Origin: JAUVPB01 sp965223695
Lineage (GTDB): Bacteria; Actinomycetota; Thermoleophilia; Gaiellales; Gaiellaceae
Length of the DNA stretch: 64,000 nt
Direction: 5' to 3'
NCBI GenBank assembly: GCA_965223695.1
Contig: CBDCXJ010000005.1
Coordinates: 1 to 64,000 of the forward strand
The notes beneath the pieces were generated by a model. The model was not told where the DNA came from. It did not search any database and saw nothing but the letters and a program-made list of their open reading frames with translations. Positions 34,959 through 43,595 of this stretch are shown in pieces; positions within the stretch are counted from its first letter, which is position 1; every line of letters starts with the position of its first letter. The translations under genes and the position numbers were made by a program.

Positions 34959-36530
34959 GTGCCCCGCCCAACACTGCTGCGAACGCTCCGAGGACTTGTC
35001 GCCGTTGGCCTCATCCTCGGTGCCTGGCTCCTTGTCGGGCCCAAGCAGCTGGGCGGACCGCTCACCTACGCGGTGATCGACGGCAACAGCATGGAGCCGA
35101 TGCTCCACGCCGAGGACGCCGCGGTCGTTCGCGAGAAGAGCAGCTACGAGGTCGGGGACGTCGTCGCCTACCGCAGCGCCGAGCTCGACCGGCTCGTGCT
35201 CCACAGAATCATCGAGCAGGACGGCGATCGATTCGTCCTGCAGGGGGACAACAACGATTTCGTCGACTCGGCTCAGCCGACGAGCGAACAGATCGCCGGC
35301 GAGCTCGCGCTGAGCGTGCCGAAGGTGGGTGCGGTCATCGAGCGGCTCCGCTCGTCCGCAGGCCTTGGCCTCATGCTCGCGCTCGCCGGCGTGTTCGCCG
35401 TACGCCACGTCCGGCGCCGGCGCCAGAGGGCCGCCAGCGAGAACGGTGCGGGCCGAGCGGTCGGGCCGGGCGGCTCGCAGCCGGCCGCAGCGGCGTCGCC
35501 CGACGACCGCTCGGCGCGCGCCGAGCAGCTGCAGAGCGCGATCGGGATCGCCGGTGGCGCGGCGATCGTGCTCGCCGTCGTCGCAGCCATCGCGTTCTCA
35601 CGCCCGACCGTCGAGACAGTCGTCGCGCCAGATCTCTACGAGCAGGTCGGGACGTTCAGCTACGCGGCCGAGGTAGCCGATAGCCCGGCCTACGACTCGA
35701 CGGTTGCCGCTGACGGGCAGGCCATCTTTACGGCGCTTGCCAACGCCATCGACGTCGGCTTCGACTACCGCCTCACGAGCGAGGCCCCTCACGCGCTCGC
35801 CGGGCGGGCGTCGCTCGTTGCGACGCTCACCGATGGGAAGGGCCTGGAGCGGCATCTGCCCGTGGCCGAGCCGCGCGAGTTCGCGGGCGACTCGGTCAGC
35901 CTCGACGGAACGCTCAGGCTACGCGGCCTCGAGTCGCTGATCAGGGGCATCGAAGCGACCACGGGCGCGAGCAGCGACTCCTACTTCATCACGCTCCGGC
36001 CTCTCGTCGAGGTCTCGGGTCGTGTTGGCTCCGCCCCGATCGTCGACAGCTTCGCGCCCGAGCTGGTCTTCCGCCTCGATGCGACGCGACTCTCGCTCGC
36101 GCAGACCAGCGCGATCGACGATGAGGCGAACGCGCTCGTGCGCACGCAGCTCGGCTCCGGCTCGGAGTCGGTCGCGGCCACCTTCGGCGTTTTTGGTCTC
36201 GAGCCTTCGGTGAGCGACGTTCGCGGCGTGGCCCTGCTCGGTGCATTGCTCGCGGCTGCGGTATTCGTCGCGGCGCTTCTTCTCGCGCGACGAGCGCGCC
36301 GGGACGAGGACTCGGACGCGGCGACCGACCATCCTCAGGCCGCCGAGGCGCCGCCCAGCCCGCGCCCCACCCTCACGAAAGACGAGCTCACGGGCCTCGT
36401 GCAGCTCGCCGACCTGCTCGGCGGAAGGGACGGCTCAAGCACCGACACCGCGTCCCACAACGGGCCGGTTCCAGAGCGCTCGAGGCAGATACTCGTTCGA
36501 CGGCCGGTGCGACCGAGGGACGCTGCGTGA
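34959..36530 (+). CDS. ER-type (S26B, SipW-like) signal peptidase fused to a DUF5305-like ectodomain
   Basis: 523 residues from GTG 34959, with GAGGAGG nine bases upstream. TM1 (about 10-28) leads to the catalytic Ser in IDGNSMEPML; the partner residue is a His (LVLHRIIEQDG) instead of Lys, which defines the S26B/SipW branch; GDNNDFVD gives the conserved Asp. TM2 (about 130-146) ends the peptidase. A basic linker, TM3 (about 190-212), a large outside domain (EQVGTFSYAAEVADSPAYDS, FDYRLTSEAPHALAG, VEVSGRVGSAPIVDSF) matching the DUF5305 pattern, and TM4 (about 405-425) follow. It overlaps the next gene by four bases. It probably removes signal peptides from the two flanking secreted proteins. 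Confidence 0.8.
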   Translation: MPRPTLLRTLRGLVAVGLILGAWLLVGPKQLGGPLTYAVIDGNSMEPMLHAEDAAVVREKSSYEVGDVVAYRSAELDRLVLHRIIEQDGDRFVLQGDNNDFVDSAQPTSEQIAGELALSVPKVGAVIERLRSSAGLGLMLALAGVFAVRHVRRRRQRAASENGAGRAVGPGGSQPAAAASPDDRSARAEQLQSAIGIAGGAAIVLAVVAAIAFSRPTVETVVAPDLYEQVGTFSYAAEVADSPAYDSTVAADGQAIFTALANAIDVGFDYRLTSEAPHALAGRASLVATLTDGKGLERHLPVAEPREFAGDSVSLDGTLRLRGLESLIRGIEATTGASSDSYFITLRPLVEVSGRVGSAPIVDSFAPELVFRLDATRLSLAQTSAIDDEANALVRTQLGSGSESVAATFGVFGLEPSVSDVRGVALLGALLAAAVFVAALLLARRARRDEDSDAATDHPQAAEAPPSPRPTLTKDELTGLVQLADLLGGRDGSSTDTASHNGPVPERSRQILVRRPVRPRDAA

Positions 36531-36958
36531 AACGCACCCTTCGGCCAGCTTTCGGCGCAGTGCTCGCGTTCATCGCCATCGTTGTGGCGACCAGCGCAGT
36601 GACAGCGGCGAACAGTGTCCCGGCGAGCAAACTCGGCGAGGATCTACGCCTGATCGGGCCCAACGACGTCAAGCCGCCCGAGTGCGCCGGCATCTCGCTG
36701 TCAACGATCGTCACGAACGGGACGAACGCCAACGACCTCGTGCTCGGCGGCCCCGCCGGCGAGAACCTGCGTGGTCGCCGCGGCAACGACTGCATCCTCG
36801 GGGGTGCCGGCAACGACCGCCTTCGCGGCAACCGCGACAACGACGTTCTGCTCGGCCAGGGCGGCAACGATCGGCTGATCGGCGGGCTCCAGAGCGACAC
36901 CTGCTACGGGGGCCCGGGCGCGGACACCTTCGCGAGCTGCGAGACGCAGATTCCGTAA
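36527..36958 (+). CDS. Small secreted RTX-repeat protein
   Basis: 143 residues from a GTG overlapping the peptidase stop (GTGA). Signal helix VLAFIAIVVATSAVTAANSVPAS: the TAANSVPAS segment mirrors that of the first gene in the unit, supporting a common processing site. The mature protein has an N-terminal PPECAGISLSTIV and then about six RTX-type units (GRRGNDCILGGAGNDRL, GNRDNDVLLGQGGNDRL, GPGADTFASCE), predicted to bind Ca2+ as a beta roll. The family pattern ends with a C-terminal Cys pair, as in other short actinobacterial calcium-binding proteins. Exported; role unknown. Confidence 0.8.
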   Translation: MKRTLRPAFGAVLAFIAIVVATSAVTAANSVPASKLGEDLRLIGPNDVKPPECAGISLSTIVTNGTNANDLVLGGPAGENLRGRRGNDCILGGAGNDRLRGNRDNDVLLGQGGNDRLIGGLQSDTCYGGPGADTFASCETQIP

Positions 36959-36964
36959 CACGCG

Positions 36965-36981
36965 GCTCGGGCGACCCGAGC
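36965..36981 (+). terminator. Hairpin after the RTX protein gene
   Basis: GCTCGGG (36965-36971), CGA loop, CCCGAGC (36975-36981): seven perfect pairs six bases after the stop codon. It would end the three-gene secretion unit before the promoter of the next gene. Confidence 0.6.
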
Positions 36982-36990
36982 GGGCCACCC

Positions 36991-36996
36991 TATACT
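36991..36996 (+). promoter_or_regulatory. Possible -10 element TATACT for the glyoxalase-fold gene
   Basis: TATACT lies 24 bases before the ATG of the following gene, just after a terminator-like hairpin. It is an AT-rich hexamer in otherwise GC-rich sequence. No clear -35 element is seen at the usual distance. Confidence 0.35.
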
Positions 36997-37019
36997 CGCT
37001 CGCCCAGCGGATCGGTCGC

Positions 37020-37430
37020 ATGAGCGAGCACGTTCACCACGTCCACCTCTTCACGGAGCACATCGACACGACGATCGCGTGGTGGTGCGAGAAGCTCGGG
37101 GGCGAGGTCGCCTTCGACGCCGAGTTCGGAGGCTCACGCAACGTCTTCATGCGCGTCGGCGACGGGCGCATCCACTTCTACGACCAGCGGCCCCGTGACG
37201 GGGGGAAGGGCGCCGTTCACCACGTCGGCATTCGCTCGGATGACCTGCGCGCCCTACACGAGCGCCTTGTCGAACAGGGCGTTCGTTTCCGCTCGGACAT
37301 CCGCGAGTTCGGCTCGTGGCGCTACATCATGTGCGAGGCGCCCGACCAGGTCCTGCTCGAGCTGTTCGAGGTCGACCGTGACGCACTCGAGCCCCAGCTA
37401 GCCGCGTACTTCCTCGACCCGCCTTCGTGA
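37020..37430 (+). CDS. Glyoxalase/VOC-superfamily protein
   Basis: 136 residues, one vicinal-oxygen-chelate module pair: HVHHVHLFTEHIDTTIAWWC begins the first beta-alpha-beta unit and VHHVGIRSDDLRALHERL the second; His and Glu candidates for metal binding are the initial HVH, HHVG and the terminal VLLELFEVD. The reaction (dioxygenase, isomerase, fosfomycin-type transferase) cannot be told. It has its own putative promoter and ends 33 bases before the acyl-CoA ligase, with which it could be cotranscribed. Cytosolic. Confidence 0.8.
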   Translation: MSEHVHHVHLFTEHIDTTIAWWCEKLGGEVAFDAEFGGSRNVFMRVGDGRIHFYDQRPRDGGKGAVHHVGIRSDDLRALHERLVEQGVRFRSDIREFGSWRYIMCEAPDQVLLELFEVDRDALEPQLAAYFLDPPS

Positions 37431-37463
37431 CAGACTGAACTGCGTGAGCGACACCGCGGAGAC

Positions 37464-39110
37464 ATGAGCGACTGGTTCACCGAGAAGTGCACGATCGGCG
37501 AGCTCGTCCACAGAGCGGCCGAGCGCCACGGCGACGGCGACGCGCTCGTGTTCGACGGCCGGCGCTGGACGTGGGCCGACTACGACACCGAGGTCGATCG
37601 CGCCGCTTGCATGCTGCTCGCACTCGGCATCGAGCCGGGCGACAAGGTCGCGCTCTGGCTGATGAACAGCCCCGAGTGGCTGTTCACCTTCTTTGGCGCG
37701 ATCCGCATCGGCGCGTCGATCGTCCCGCTGAACACGCGCCTGCGAGAGAAGGACGTCGAGTACTGCGTGACCCACTCGAACGCGAAGGCACTCGTCCAGA
37801 ACGACGTCTCCGGGCCGATCGACTTCCTCGCCATGACCCGGACGTTGATGCCCGAGCTGGGCGAGCAGGCGCCTGGCCACCCGAGCTCGGCCGGCTTTCC
37901 CGACCTCGAGCACGTCATCACGGTCGGTCAGGAAACGCAGCCGGGTGCGCTCTGGTGGCCCGAGTGCGTCGAGCGCGCCGAGGAGGTCACGCTCGAGCGA
38001 CTGCGCGAACTGGAGGCCGCCGTCGACCCGGATGAGCCGACCATGATCCTCTACACATCCGGCACGACCGGGTTCCCGAAGGGCGTCATGCACAGCCACC
38101 GCGCGATCCGCGCGCTGATCGATCGTGCGTCGCGGCTCGGAACCACGCACCTCGACTCGTTCCTCTGCAACATCCCGCTCTTCCACCTCTTCGGGTTGAG
38201 CGAGGCCGCGATGATGGCGGTCGCGACCGGCAGCAAGCTCGTCCTGACCGAGACGTTCGACCCCGACGAAAGCGTGCAGTTGATCGAGCGCGAACGGGTG
38301 ACGTTCACGCTCGGATTCGACGTCCACTACGCGGCGATGATCGAGGCGAAGGACCGCCTGGGTGTCGACGTCTCGAGCATCCGGATCGGGCATCTGCCAA
38401 GCGGCATGGACAGCACCGTGCCGATCGCCCATCGCGTGCAGCGCGAGTTCTGCGCGACGGTCTCGGCCTACGGCCTCACCGAGAGCTGGGCGATGGCCGC
38501 GACCGGCTTCCCCCTTGAGACAGACGAGCAGCGTTGCGAGACGTCGGGCTTCCCCATGCCCGGCTACGAGGTCAAGGTGGTCGACGGCGAGAGCGGCGAG
38601 AGCGTGCCGAACGGCGAGCACGGCGAGATCCTCGTCCGCGGCTACCTGGTCATGCTCGGCTACTACAAGGAGCCCGAGAAGACGGCCGAGACGATCGACT
38701 CCGACGGCTGGCTCCACACTGGCGACATGGGGTTCATGCGCGACGACGGCTACGTCCGCTTCCTCGGGCGCTACAAGGACATGCTGAAGGTCGGCGGCGA
38801 GAACGTGTCGCCGATGGAGGTCGAGGGCTTCCTGCTCGACGCGCTGCCGCTCGAGCTGGTCGCTGTGGTGGGCCAGCCAGACGAGCGCCTGGGTGAAGTC
38901 CCGATCGCGTTCGTCGTCCCGCGCGACCCTGACGACGTCGACGGCGGCGCCTTGGAGCAGCAGGTGCTCGACCTCTGCAAGGGGAAGATCGCGAGCTTCA
39001 AGATCCCGCGGCGCGTGTTCGTGATCGACGACATGCCGATGACGGCATCGGGAAAGATCCAGAAGGTCAAGCTGCGCGACCGCGCCGCCGAACTCCTCGC
39101 CGCGAGTTGA
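37464..39110 (+). CDS. AMP-dependent acyl-CoA synthetase/ligase
   Basis: 548 residues of the ANL superfamily. Core motifs: ILYTSGTTGFPKGVMHSH (P-loop-like, from about residue 195), SAYGLTESWAM (A5), GWLHTGDMGFMRDDGY (A7), RYKDMLKVGGENVSPMEVE (A8) and the catalytic Lys in MTASGKIQKVK (A10). It is closer to medium/long-chain fatty-acid ligases than the benzoate-type ligase at 25718. The acid it activates is unknown; adjacent amidases that release carboxylic acids suggest a pathway from amide to acyl-CoA, an inference from context. A UUCG-type hairpin follows the gene. Confidence 0.9.
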   Translation: MSDWFTEKCTIGELVHRAAERHGDGDALVFDGRRWTWADYDTEVDRAACMLLALGIEPGDKVALWLMNSPEWLFTFFGAIRIGASIVPLNTRLREKDVEYCVTHSNAKALVQNDVSGPIDFLAMTRTLMPELGEQAPGHPSSAGFPDLEHVITVGQETQPGALWWPECVERAEEVTLERLRELEAAVDPDEPTMILYTSGTTGFPKGVMHSHRAIRALIDRASRLGTTHLDSFLCNIPLFHLFGLSEAAMMAVATGSKLVLTETFDPDESVQLIERERVTFTLGFDVHYAAMIEAKDRLGVDVSSIRIGHLPSGMDSTVPIAHRVQREFCATVSAYGLTESWAMAATGFPLETDEQRCETSGFPMPGYEVKVVDGESGESVPNGEHGEILVRGYLVMLGYYKEPEKTAETIDSDGWLHTGDMGFMRDDGYVRFLGRYKDMLKVGGENVSPMEVEGFLLDALPLELVAVVGQPDERLGEVPIAFVVPRDPDDVDGGALEQQVLDLCKGKIASFKIPRRVFVIDDMPMTASGKIQKVKLRDRAAELLAAS

Positions 39111-39135
39111 CGGTTCCGCTTCGCGGATGCTTGCG

Positions 39136-39152
39136 GCTCCCCTTCGGGGAGC
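39136..39152 (+). terminator. UUCG-loop hairpin after the acyl-CoA ligase gene
   Basis: GCTCCCC, TTC, GGGGAGC: seven pairs that can be drawn with a stable C(UUCG)G tetraloop, 25 bases after the ligase stop. It separates the ligase from the amidase operon. The remaining bases to 39250 show no gene. Confidence 0.5.
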
Positions 39153-39370
39153 TTCGACTTCGCTACGCAAAGTCCAGGCGCCGGCCGGGTTGACCTCGCA
39201 GGCGCGGTCGCCGAGACTGCGCACTCACTAGACCCGTACCACGCCGCCCCGGGAGGAGCACATGCCCCTAGCTAGGACCGAAGATCCCCACCGCCGCGCA
39301 GATCCACGAGATCGCCGACGACCTCGGGCTCGAGCTGACCGACGAGCTCGCTGAGGACTTTCGGACGCTG

Positions 39371-40825
39371 ATGTCGGGAACGATCGAGTCCTACAAGAAG
39401 GTCGACGAGTTCGCCGAGCGCAAGCTTCCGGTCAAGTACCCGCGCAGCGGCGGTGTCCGCCCGGCGCCCGAGGACAACCCCTACAACGGCTGGTACGTGC
39501 GCTGCGAGATCGAGGGCTCCGGGAGCGGCGTCCTCAAGGGCATCGACGTCGGAATCAAGGACGCGATCTGCGTCGCCGGCATTCCCATGATGAACGGCAC
39601 GCAGGCGCTCGAGGGCTACGTGCCCGACATCGACGCCGCCGTCGTGACCCGAATCCTCGATGCCGGCGGCAGGATCGTCGGCAAGACCGCGGCCGCCGAC
39701 CACTCCTTCTCGGGCGGCGGCCACACCTCGGCATACGGGCCCGTGCGCAACCCCCACAAGCCGACGCACGCGCCCGGCGGCTCTTCGAAGGGCAGCGGCG
39801 TCGTCGTCGCGGCCGGCGACGTGCCGGCGACCCTGGGCGGTGACCAGGGCGGCTCGATCCGGATCCCGGCCTGCTGGTGCGGCTGCGTCGGGCACAAGCC
39901 GACGTTCGGTCTCGTCCCCTACACGGGTGCCGCGATGATCGAGATGACGCTCGACACGCTCGGGCCGATCACCGACACCGCCGAGAACACCGCCCGAATG
40001 CTGACCGCAATCGCCGGGCCCGACCCGCTCGACTCGCGCCAGCGCGGCGTGATTCCCGCCGACTACGTGCAGGACTACCTGCCCGCGATCGACAAGGGCG
40101 CAAAGGGCCTGAAGATCGGTGTCCTCAAGGAGGGCTTCGAGATCGACTCGGAGGACGTGGGCGGGCTGCCCGGCTCGGATCCGCGTGTCGACGAGAAGGT
40201 GCGCGCCGTGATCAAGGAGCTCGAGGGCGCGGGCGCAACGGTTGAAGAGGTCTCGGTCCCGATGCACTACGACGGCACGCACGTCTGGAACGCCATCGCG
40301 GTCGAAGGCGCAACCGAGTTCATGCTCAAGGGCAACAACACCGGCACGAACTTCGACGGCTGGTACAACACGCACCTGCTCCACGCCGTCGCCCGCGGCG
40401 CGCGAACGCGGATCAACGACATCTCGCCGACGGTCAAGCTCGTCTGGCTGCTCGGCGAGTACATGAACCGCCAGTACCACGGCAGCTACTACGCCAAGGC
40501 GCAGAACATGCGCCACCTCGTCCGCGAGGCATACGACGACGCGCTCGCCGAGTACGACCTGCTAGCGCTGCCGACGATTCCCACCGTCGCGCACGAGATC
40601 CCGCCCTACGACGCGCCGCTGATCGATGCCGTGTTCGGCGGGCTGTCCATGATCCAGAACACACCGCAGTTCAACCTCTCGCACCATCCCGCGATCTCGG
40701 TGCCCTGCGGCATGGTCGACGACCTGCCCGTCGGGGCCATGTTCGTCGGCAAGCACTTCGACGATCTGACCGTGATCCAGGCCGCCGACGCCGTCGAGAA
40801 GCTCGGAGATTGGCAGACCTGGTAA
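39371..40825 (+). CDS. Amidase-signature family hydrolase 1
   Basis: 484 residues from the only in-frame ATG. The Ser-cisSer-Lys triad is visible: Lys in DVGIKDAICVAG (near 63), GGSSKGSG (136-143) and GGDQGGSIRIPACWCGCVGH (from 156). The GGDQGGSIR form is that of Rhodococcus-type enantioselective amidases that hydrolyse aliphatic and arylalkyl amides. Compared with amidase 2 the protein is about 47 residues short at the N-terminus. In-frame coding-like sequence (AAQIHEIADDLGLELTDELA) continues upstream to about 39280, and an ATG with GGGAGGAG (39262) lies in another frame, so one frame break near 39280 may hide the real start. Confidence 0.87.
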   Translation: MSGTIESYKKVDEFAERKLPVKYPRSGGVRPAPEDNPYNGWYVRCEIEGSGSGVLKGIDVGIKDAICVAGIPMMNGTQALEGYVPDIDAAVVTRILDAGGRIVGKTAAADHSFSGGGHTSAYGPVRNPHKPTHAPGGSSKGSGVVVAAGDVPATLGGDQGGSIRIPACWCGCVGHKPTFGLVPYTGAAMIEMTLDTLGPITDTAENTARMLTAIAGPDPLDSRQRGVIPADYVQDYLPAIDKGAKGLKIGVLKEGFEIDSEDVGGLPGSDPRVDEKVRAVIKELEGAGATVEEVSVPMHYDGTHVWNAIAVEGATEFMLKGNNTGTNFDGWYNTHLLHAVARGARTRINDISPTVKLVWLLGEYMNRQYHGSYYAKAQNMRHLVREAYDDALAEYDLLALPTIPTVAHEIPPYDAPLIDAVFGGLSMIQNTPQFNLSHHPAISVPCGMVDDLPVGAMFVGKHFDDLTVIQAADAVEKLGDWQTW

Positions 40826-40861
40826 CCGTCGCTCCACAACGCCCGAGGGAGGCCCCTTCCG

Positions 40862-42463
40862 ATGATCAGGCCCATCAAGCACTACACCGCCGACGACGTC
40901 CGCGAGCAGTCGTTCGCGCTCAACATGGGGATCGACGAGGACCAGCTCGAAGAGTACGCGCGCCTGCTCAACGTGATGATCGACGCCGTCAAGCCCGTCG
41001 ATCAGAACCAGGGCCGCACGTCGAGCCTCTCCCAGGCCTCGGGCAACGTCACCCGCACGATCGAGGACGTGAACGAAGAGGAGCGCGCCGCCCGCGACCC
41101 GCTCAACGCAATCGTGCGCTGGGTCTCGGTCAAGTCGAACGAGCGCCGGGCGAAGAACGGCGCGCTCGCCGGCATGCGCATGGGCATGAAGGACAATATC
41201 GCCGTCGCTGGCATACCGCTGACGTGTGCGTCGCGGATCATGCAGGGCTTCGTGCCGACGATCGACTCGGTCGTCACCCAGCGACTGATCGAGGCCGGGG
41301 CCGAGATCGTCGCGATCACGAACATGGAGAACATGGCCTTCTCGGGTGGCGGCGAGTCGAGCCACTACGGGCCGATCGGGAACCCGTGCGATCCGACACG
41401 CGTCTCGGGCGGCTCCTCCGGCGGCTCGGGCGCCTCGCTCGCCTACCCATGGATCGACGCGACGATCGGTGGCGATCAGGGCGGCTCGATCCGTATCCCG
41501 GCGGCCTGGTGCGGTGTGGTCGGCCACAAGCCGACGCACAGCCTCGTCCCGTACACAGGCGCGCTCGGGATCGACAAGACGATCGATCACCTCGGTCCAA
41601 TGACGCGCAACGTTGAGGACGCCGCGAAGATTCTGCGCGTCATCTCGGGGCCCGATCCCAGCGACCCGCGCCAGCTGGCGCTGAACGCACGTAAGACGCA
41701 CGCCGATCTCGACGCGCTCCTCAAGGGCGAGGCCGACATGACCCTAAAGGGGCTGAAGCTCGGCGTGCTGAGGGAGGGCTTCGGCGAAGCCGCGGGCGTC
41801 GAGCCCGGAATTGAGGCCGCCGTGCGCAAGGCCGTCGACCAGCTCGCCGAGCTCGGCGCGGAGCTCGTTGACGTCTCGGTGCCCGAGCACCTCACAGCGC
41901 CCAGCCCGTCTTTTGCGATCTTCGCCGAGGGCATGGTTGCGAGCCTCTACGGCACGGGCACCGGCACGGGCACGTTCGGCCAGTACTGGCCCGAGGTCGC
42001 TCAGGCACTCGGCCAGGGCATGCTCACGGGTGCGCCCGACCTCTCGCCGCAGTTCAAGGCGATCGTCATGTGCGGCACGATGCTGCGCGACAACTACTTC
42101 GGCGCGACCTACGCGTACGCGATGCGCCGCCGCGACGAGATCCGCGCCGCCTTCGACCGGGCGTTCGACGATGTCAACGCGCTCGTCATGCCGACACTGC
42201 CTACGCTCCCGTACGAGATCGACCCGACGCTGCCGGTCGACGAGTGGGTGCTACGCGGCTGGGCGATGATCACGAACACGACGACGTTCAACATGACCGG
42301 GCACCCGGCCGTAACGCTGCCAACGAGCAAGGTCGACGGCCTGCCGGTCGGCACCATGCTCGTCGGCCCGCAGCTGTCTGACGGCGAGCTGTTCCGGGTC
42401 GCCGCGGCCTACGAGGACAAGTTCGGCTGGGAGCTTGGGGCTGACGGGACTATGGGCGCCTAG
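40862..42463 (+). CDS. Amidase-signature family hydrolase 2
   Basis: 533 residues. Lys in MGMKDNIAVAG (near 110), GGSSGGSGASLAYP (from 182) and GGDQGGSIRIPAAWCGVVGH (from 203) give the complete catalytic triad. It converts amides to acids plus ammonia in the cytosol. It is clearly paralogous to amidase 1 throughout (shared HKPTxxLVPYTGA, NEYGIPDLS-independent end region LPVGTMLVG), so the two arose by tandem duplication. It starts 36 bases after amidase 1 with GAGGG just upstream, so the pair forms an operon ended by a good hairpin. Real substrates and any difference between the two are unknown. Confidence 0.9.
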   Translation: MIRPIKHYTADDVREQSFALNMGIDEDQLEEYARLLNVMIDAVKPVDQNQGRTSSLSQASGNVTRTIEDVNEEERAARDPLNAIVRWVSVKSNERRAKNGALAGMRMGMKDNIAVAGIPLTCASRIMQGFVPTIDSVVTQRLIEAGAEIVAITNMENMAFSGGGESSHYGPIGNPCDPTRVSGGSSGGSGASLAYPWIDATIGGDQGGSIRIPAAWCGVVGHKPTHSLVPYTGALGIDKTIDHLGPMTRNVEDAAKILRVISGPDPSDPRQLALNARKTHADLDALLKGEADMTLKGLKLGVLREGFGEAAGVEPGIEAAVRKAVDQLAELGAELVDVSVPEHLTAPSPSFAIFAEGMVASLYGTGTGTGTFGQYWPEVAQALGQGMLTGAPDLSPQFKAIVMCGTMLRDNYFGATYAYAMRRRDEIRAAFDRAFDDVNALVMPTLPTLPYEIDPTLPVDEWVLRGWAMITNTTTFNMTGHPAVTLPTSKVDGLPVGTMLVGPQLSDGELFRVAAAYEDKFGWELGADGTMGA

Positions 42464-42466
42464 TTG

Positions 42467-42487
42467 TCGCGGCGCGTTCCGCCGCGA
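42467..42487 (+). terminator. Hairpin after the amidase pair
   Basis: TCGCGGCG (42467-42474), CGTTC loop, CGCCGCGA (42480-42487): eight perfect pairs three bases after the stop codon. It probably ends the amidase transcript. The next 140 bases hold only degenerate sequence leading into a transposase remnant. Confidence 0.6.
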
Positions 42488-42631
42488 AGGCTGGTGCTGT
42501 CGGTCGATCACAGTAGACAGAGCTAGTGTGATGCAGGTCGAGACTGCGAGTCATTAGCGCGTAATGCGGTGCATCTGCCGAGCTCGCTGTAGCTCCGGCA
42601 CGACACATCCTGTACGGCTTTGGTCGACTAG

Positions 42632-43393
42632 CTAGAGGGCGAGTTTCCCTATCTCTGGCTCGACGCCAAGCATCTCAAGGTGCGCTCAGCCGGCCACGTC
42701 AGGAGCAAGGCGTTGGTCGTGGCCTACGCCGTCCACGAGAGCGGCGACCGCGAGGTGATCGGGATCGACATCGGCGAGACCGAGACCGAGGCGTTCTGGC
42801 TCGAGTTCCTGCGCGGGCTTCGCTCACGAGGCCTGCAAGGCATCCGCCTAGCGGTCTCAGACCACCACGGGGGCCTGAAGACCGCGGTCGAGCGGACCCT
42901 CGGCTGCCCATGGCAGCGCTGCACCGTCCACTTCGTCCGCACCATGCAAGGCCATTGCCGACGATCAGAGCGCGGCCTCGTCTCGGCAGCTCTGCGCGAG
43001 CTGTTCGACGCTACAGACCTACAAGCAGCGAAAGCCAGGTTCGGCGAGGTACTCGAACGCTTCCGCGACCCGCTGCCAAAGATCGCCGAGCTCCTTGAGA
43101 GCGCTGAGGAAGACCTGCTCGCCTTCTACCAGTTCCCAGCGGCGCACTGGCCCAAACTCCGCTCGACCAACCCGCTCGAGCGAGTCAACCGCGAGATCGG
43201 ACGCAGAACCGACGTCGTCGGCATCTTCCCAAACAACGCCTCTGCCATCCGACTCGCCGGCGCCCTCCTGATCGAACAAAACGATGAGTGGCTCGTCAAC
43301 CGCCGCTACCTCTCAGCCGAATCGATCGCCCAGATCCTCGAGAACGAACACAACAACGAACGAGAAGAGGTAGCCGAACTCAAAGCCGGATGA
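42632..43393 (+). pseudogene. 5-prime truncated IS256/Mutator-type transposase
   Basis: Family homology starts LEGEFPYLWLDAKHLKVR right after an in-frame TAG at 42629-42631; the preceding bases still read as decayed coding sequence. The triad is present: WLDAKHL (Asp), AVSDHHGGLKTAV (Asp) and STNPLERVNREIGRR (Glu), with WQRCTVHFVRTM between. About 150 N-terminal residues, including the DNA-binding domain, are missing, so the protein should be inactive. The right-hand end of the element is probably near 43435, after ACACCACCACACGCGACTTG. It marks the left edge of the accessory region. Confidence 0.85.
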
Positions 43394-43432
43394 CACCCCG
43401 ACGAGGAATTACACCACCACACGCGACTTGAC

Positions 43433-43564
43433 TTGGGGCTGCACTACGACAACCTCGACCCCGCGGGGAAGCTCTACCCGAACCCCGACCCCGAGAGCTC
43501 GGACGGGATTGCGGAGATCGGTAGGATTCCGGCGAACCCCATGCCGCCGTACCGGCGGAGCTGA
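43433..43564 (+). pseudogene. C-terminal fragment of an unidentified protein
   Basis: An open frame ending in TGA at 43562-43564 reads LHYDNLDPAGKLYPNPDPES and then IAEIGRIPANPMPPYRRS. It begins at the edge of the transposase remnant, so its 5-prime part was lost when the element inserted or through a deletion. I do not recognise the family. Confidence 0.4.
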
Positions 43565-43595
43565 CCGTTCAGGAGAAGATTCCGGGTGCTGCTAC

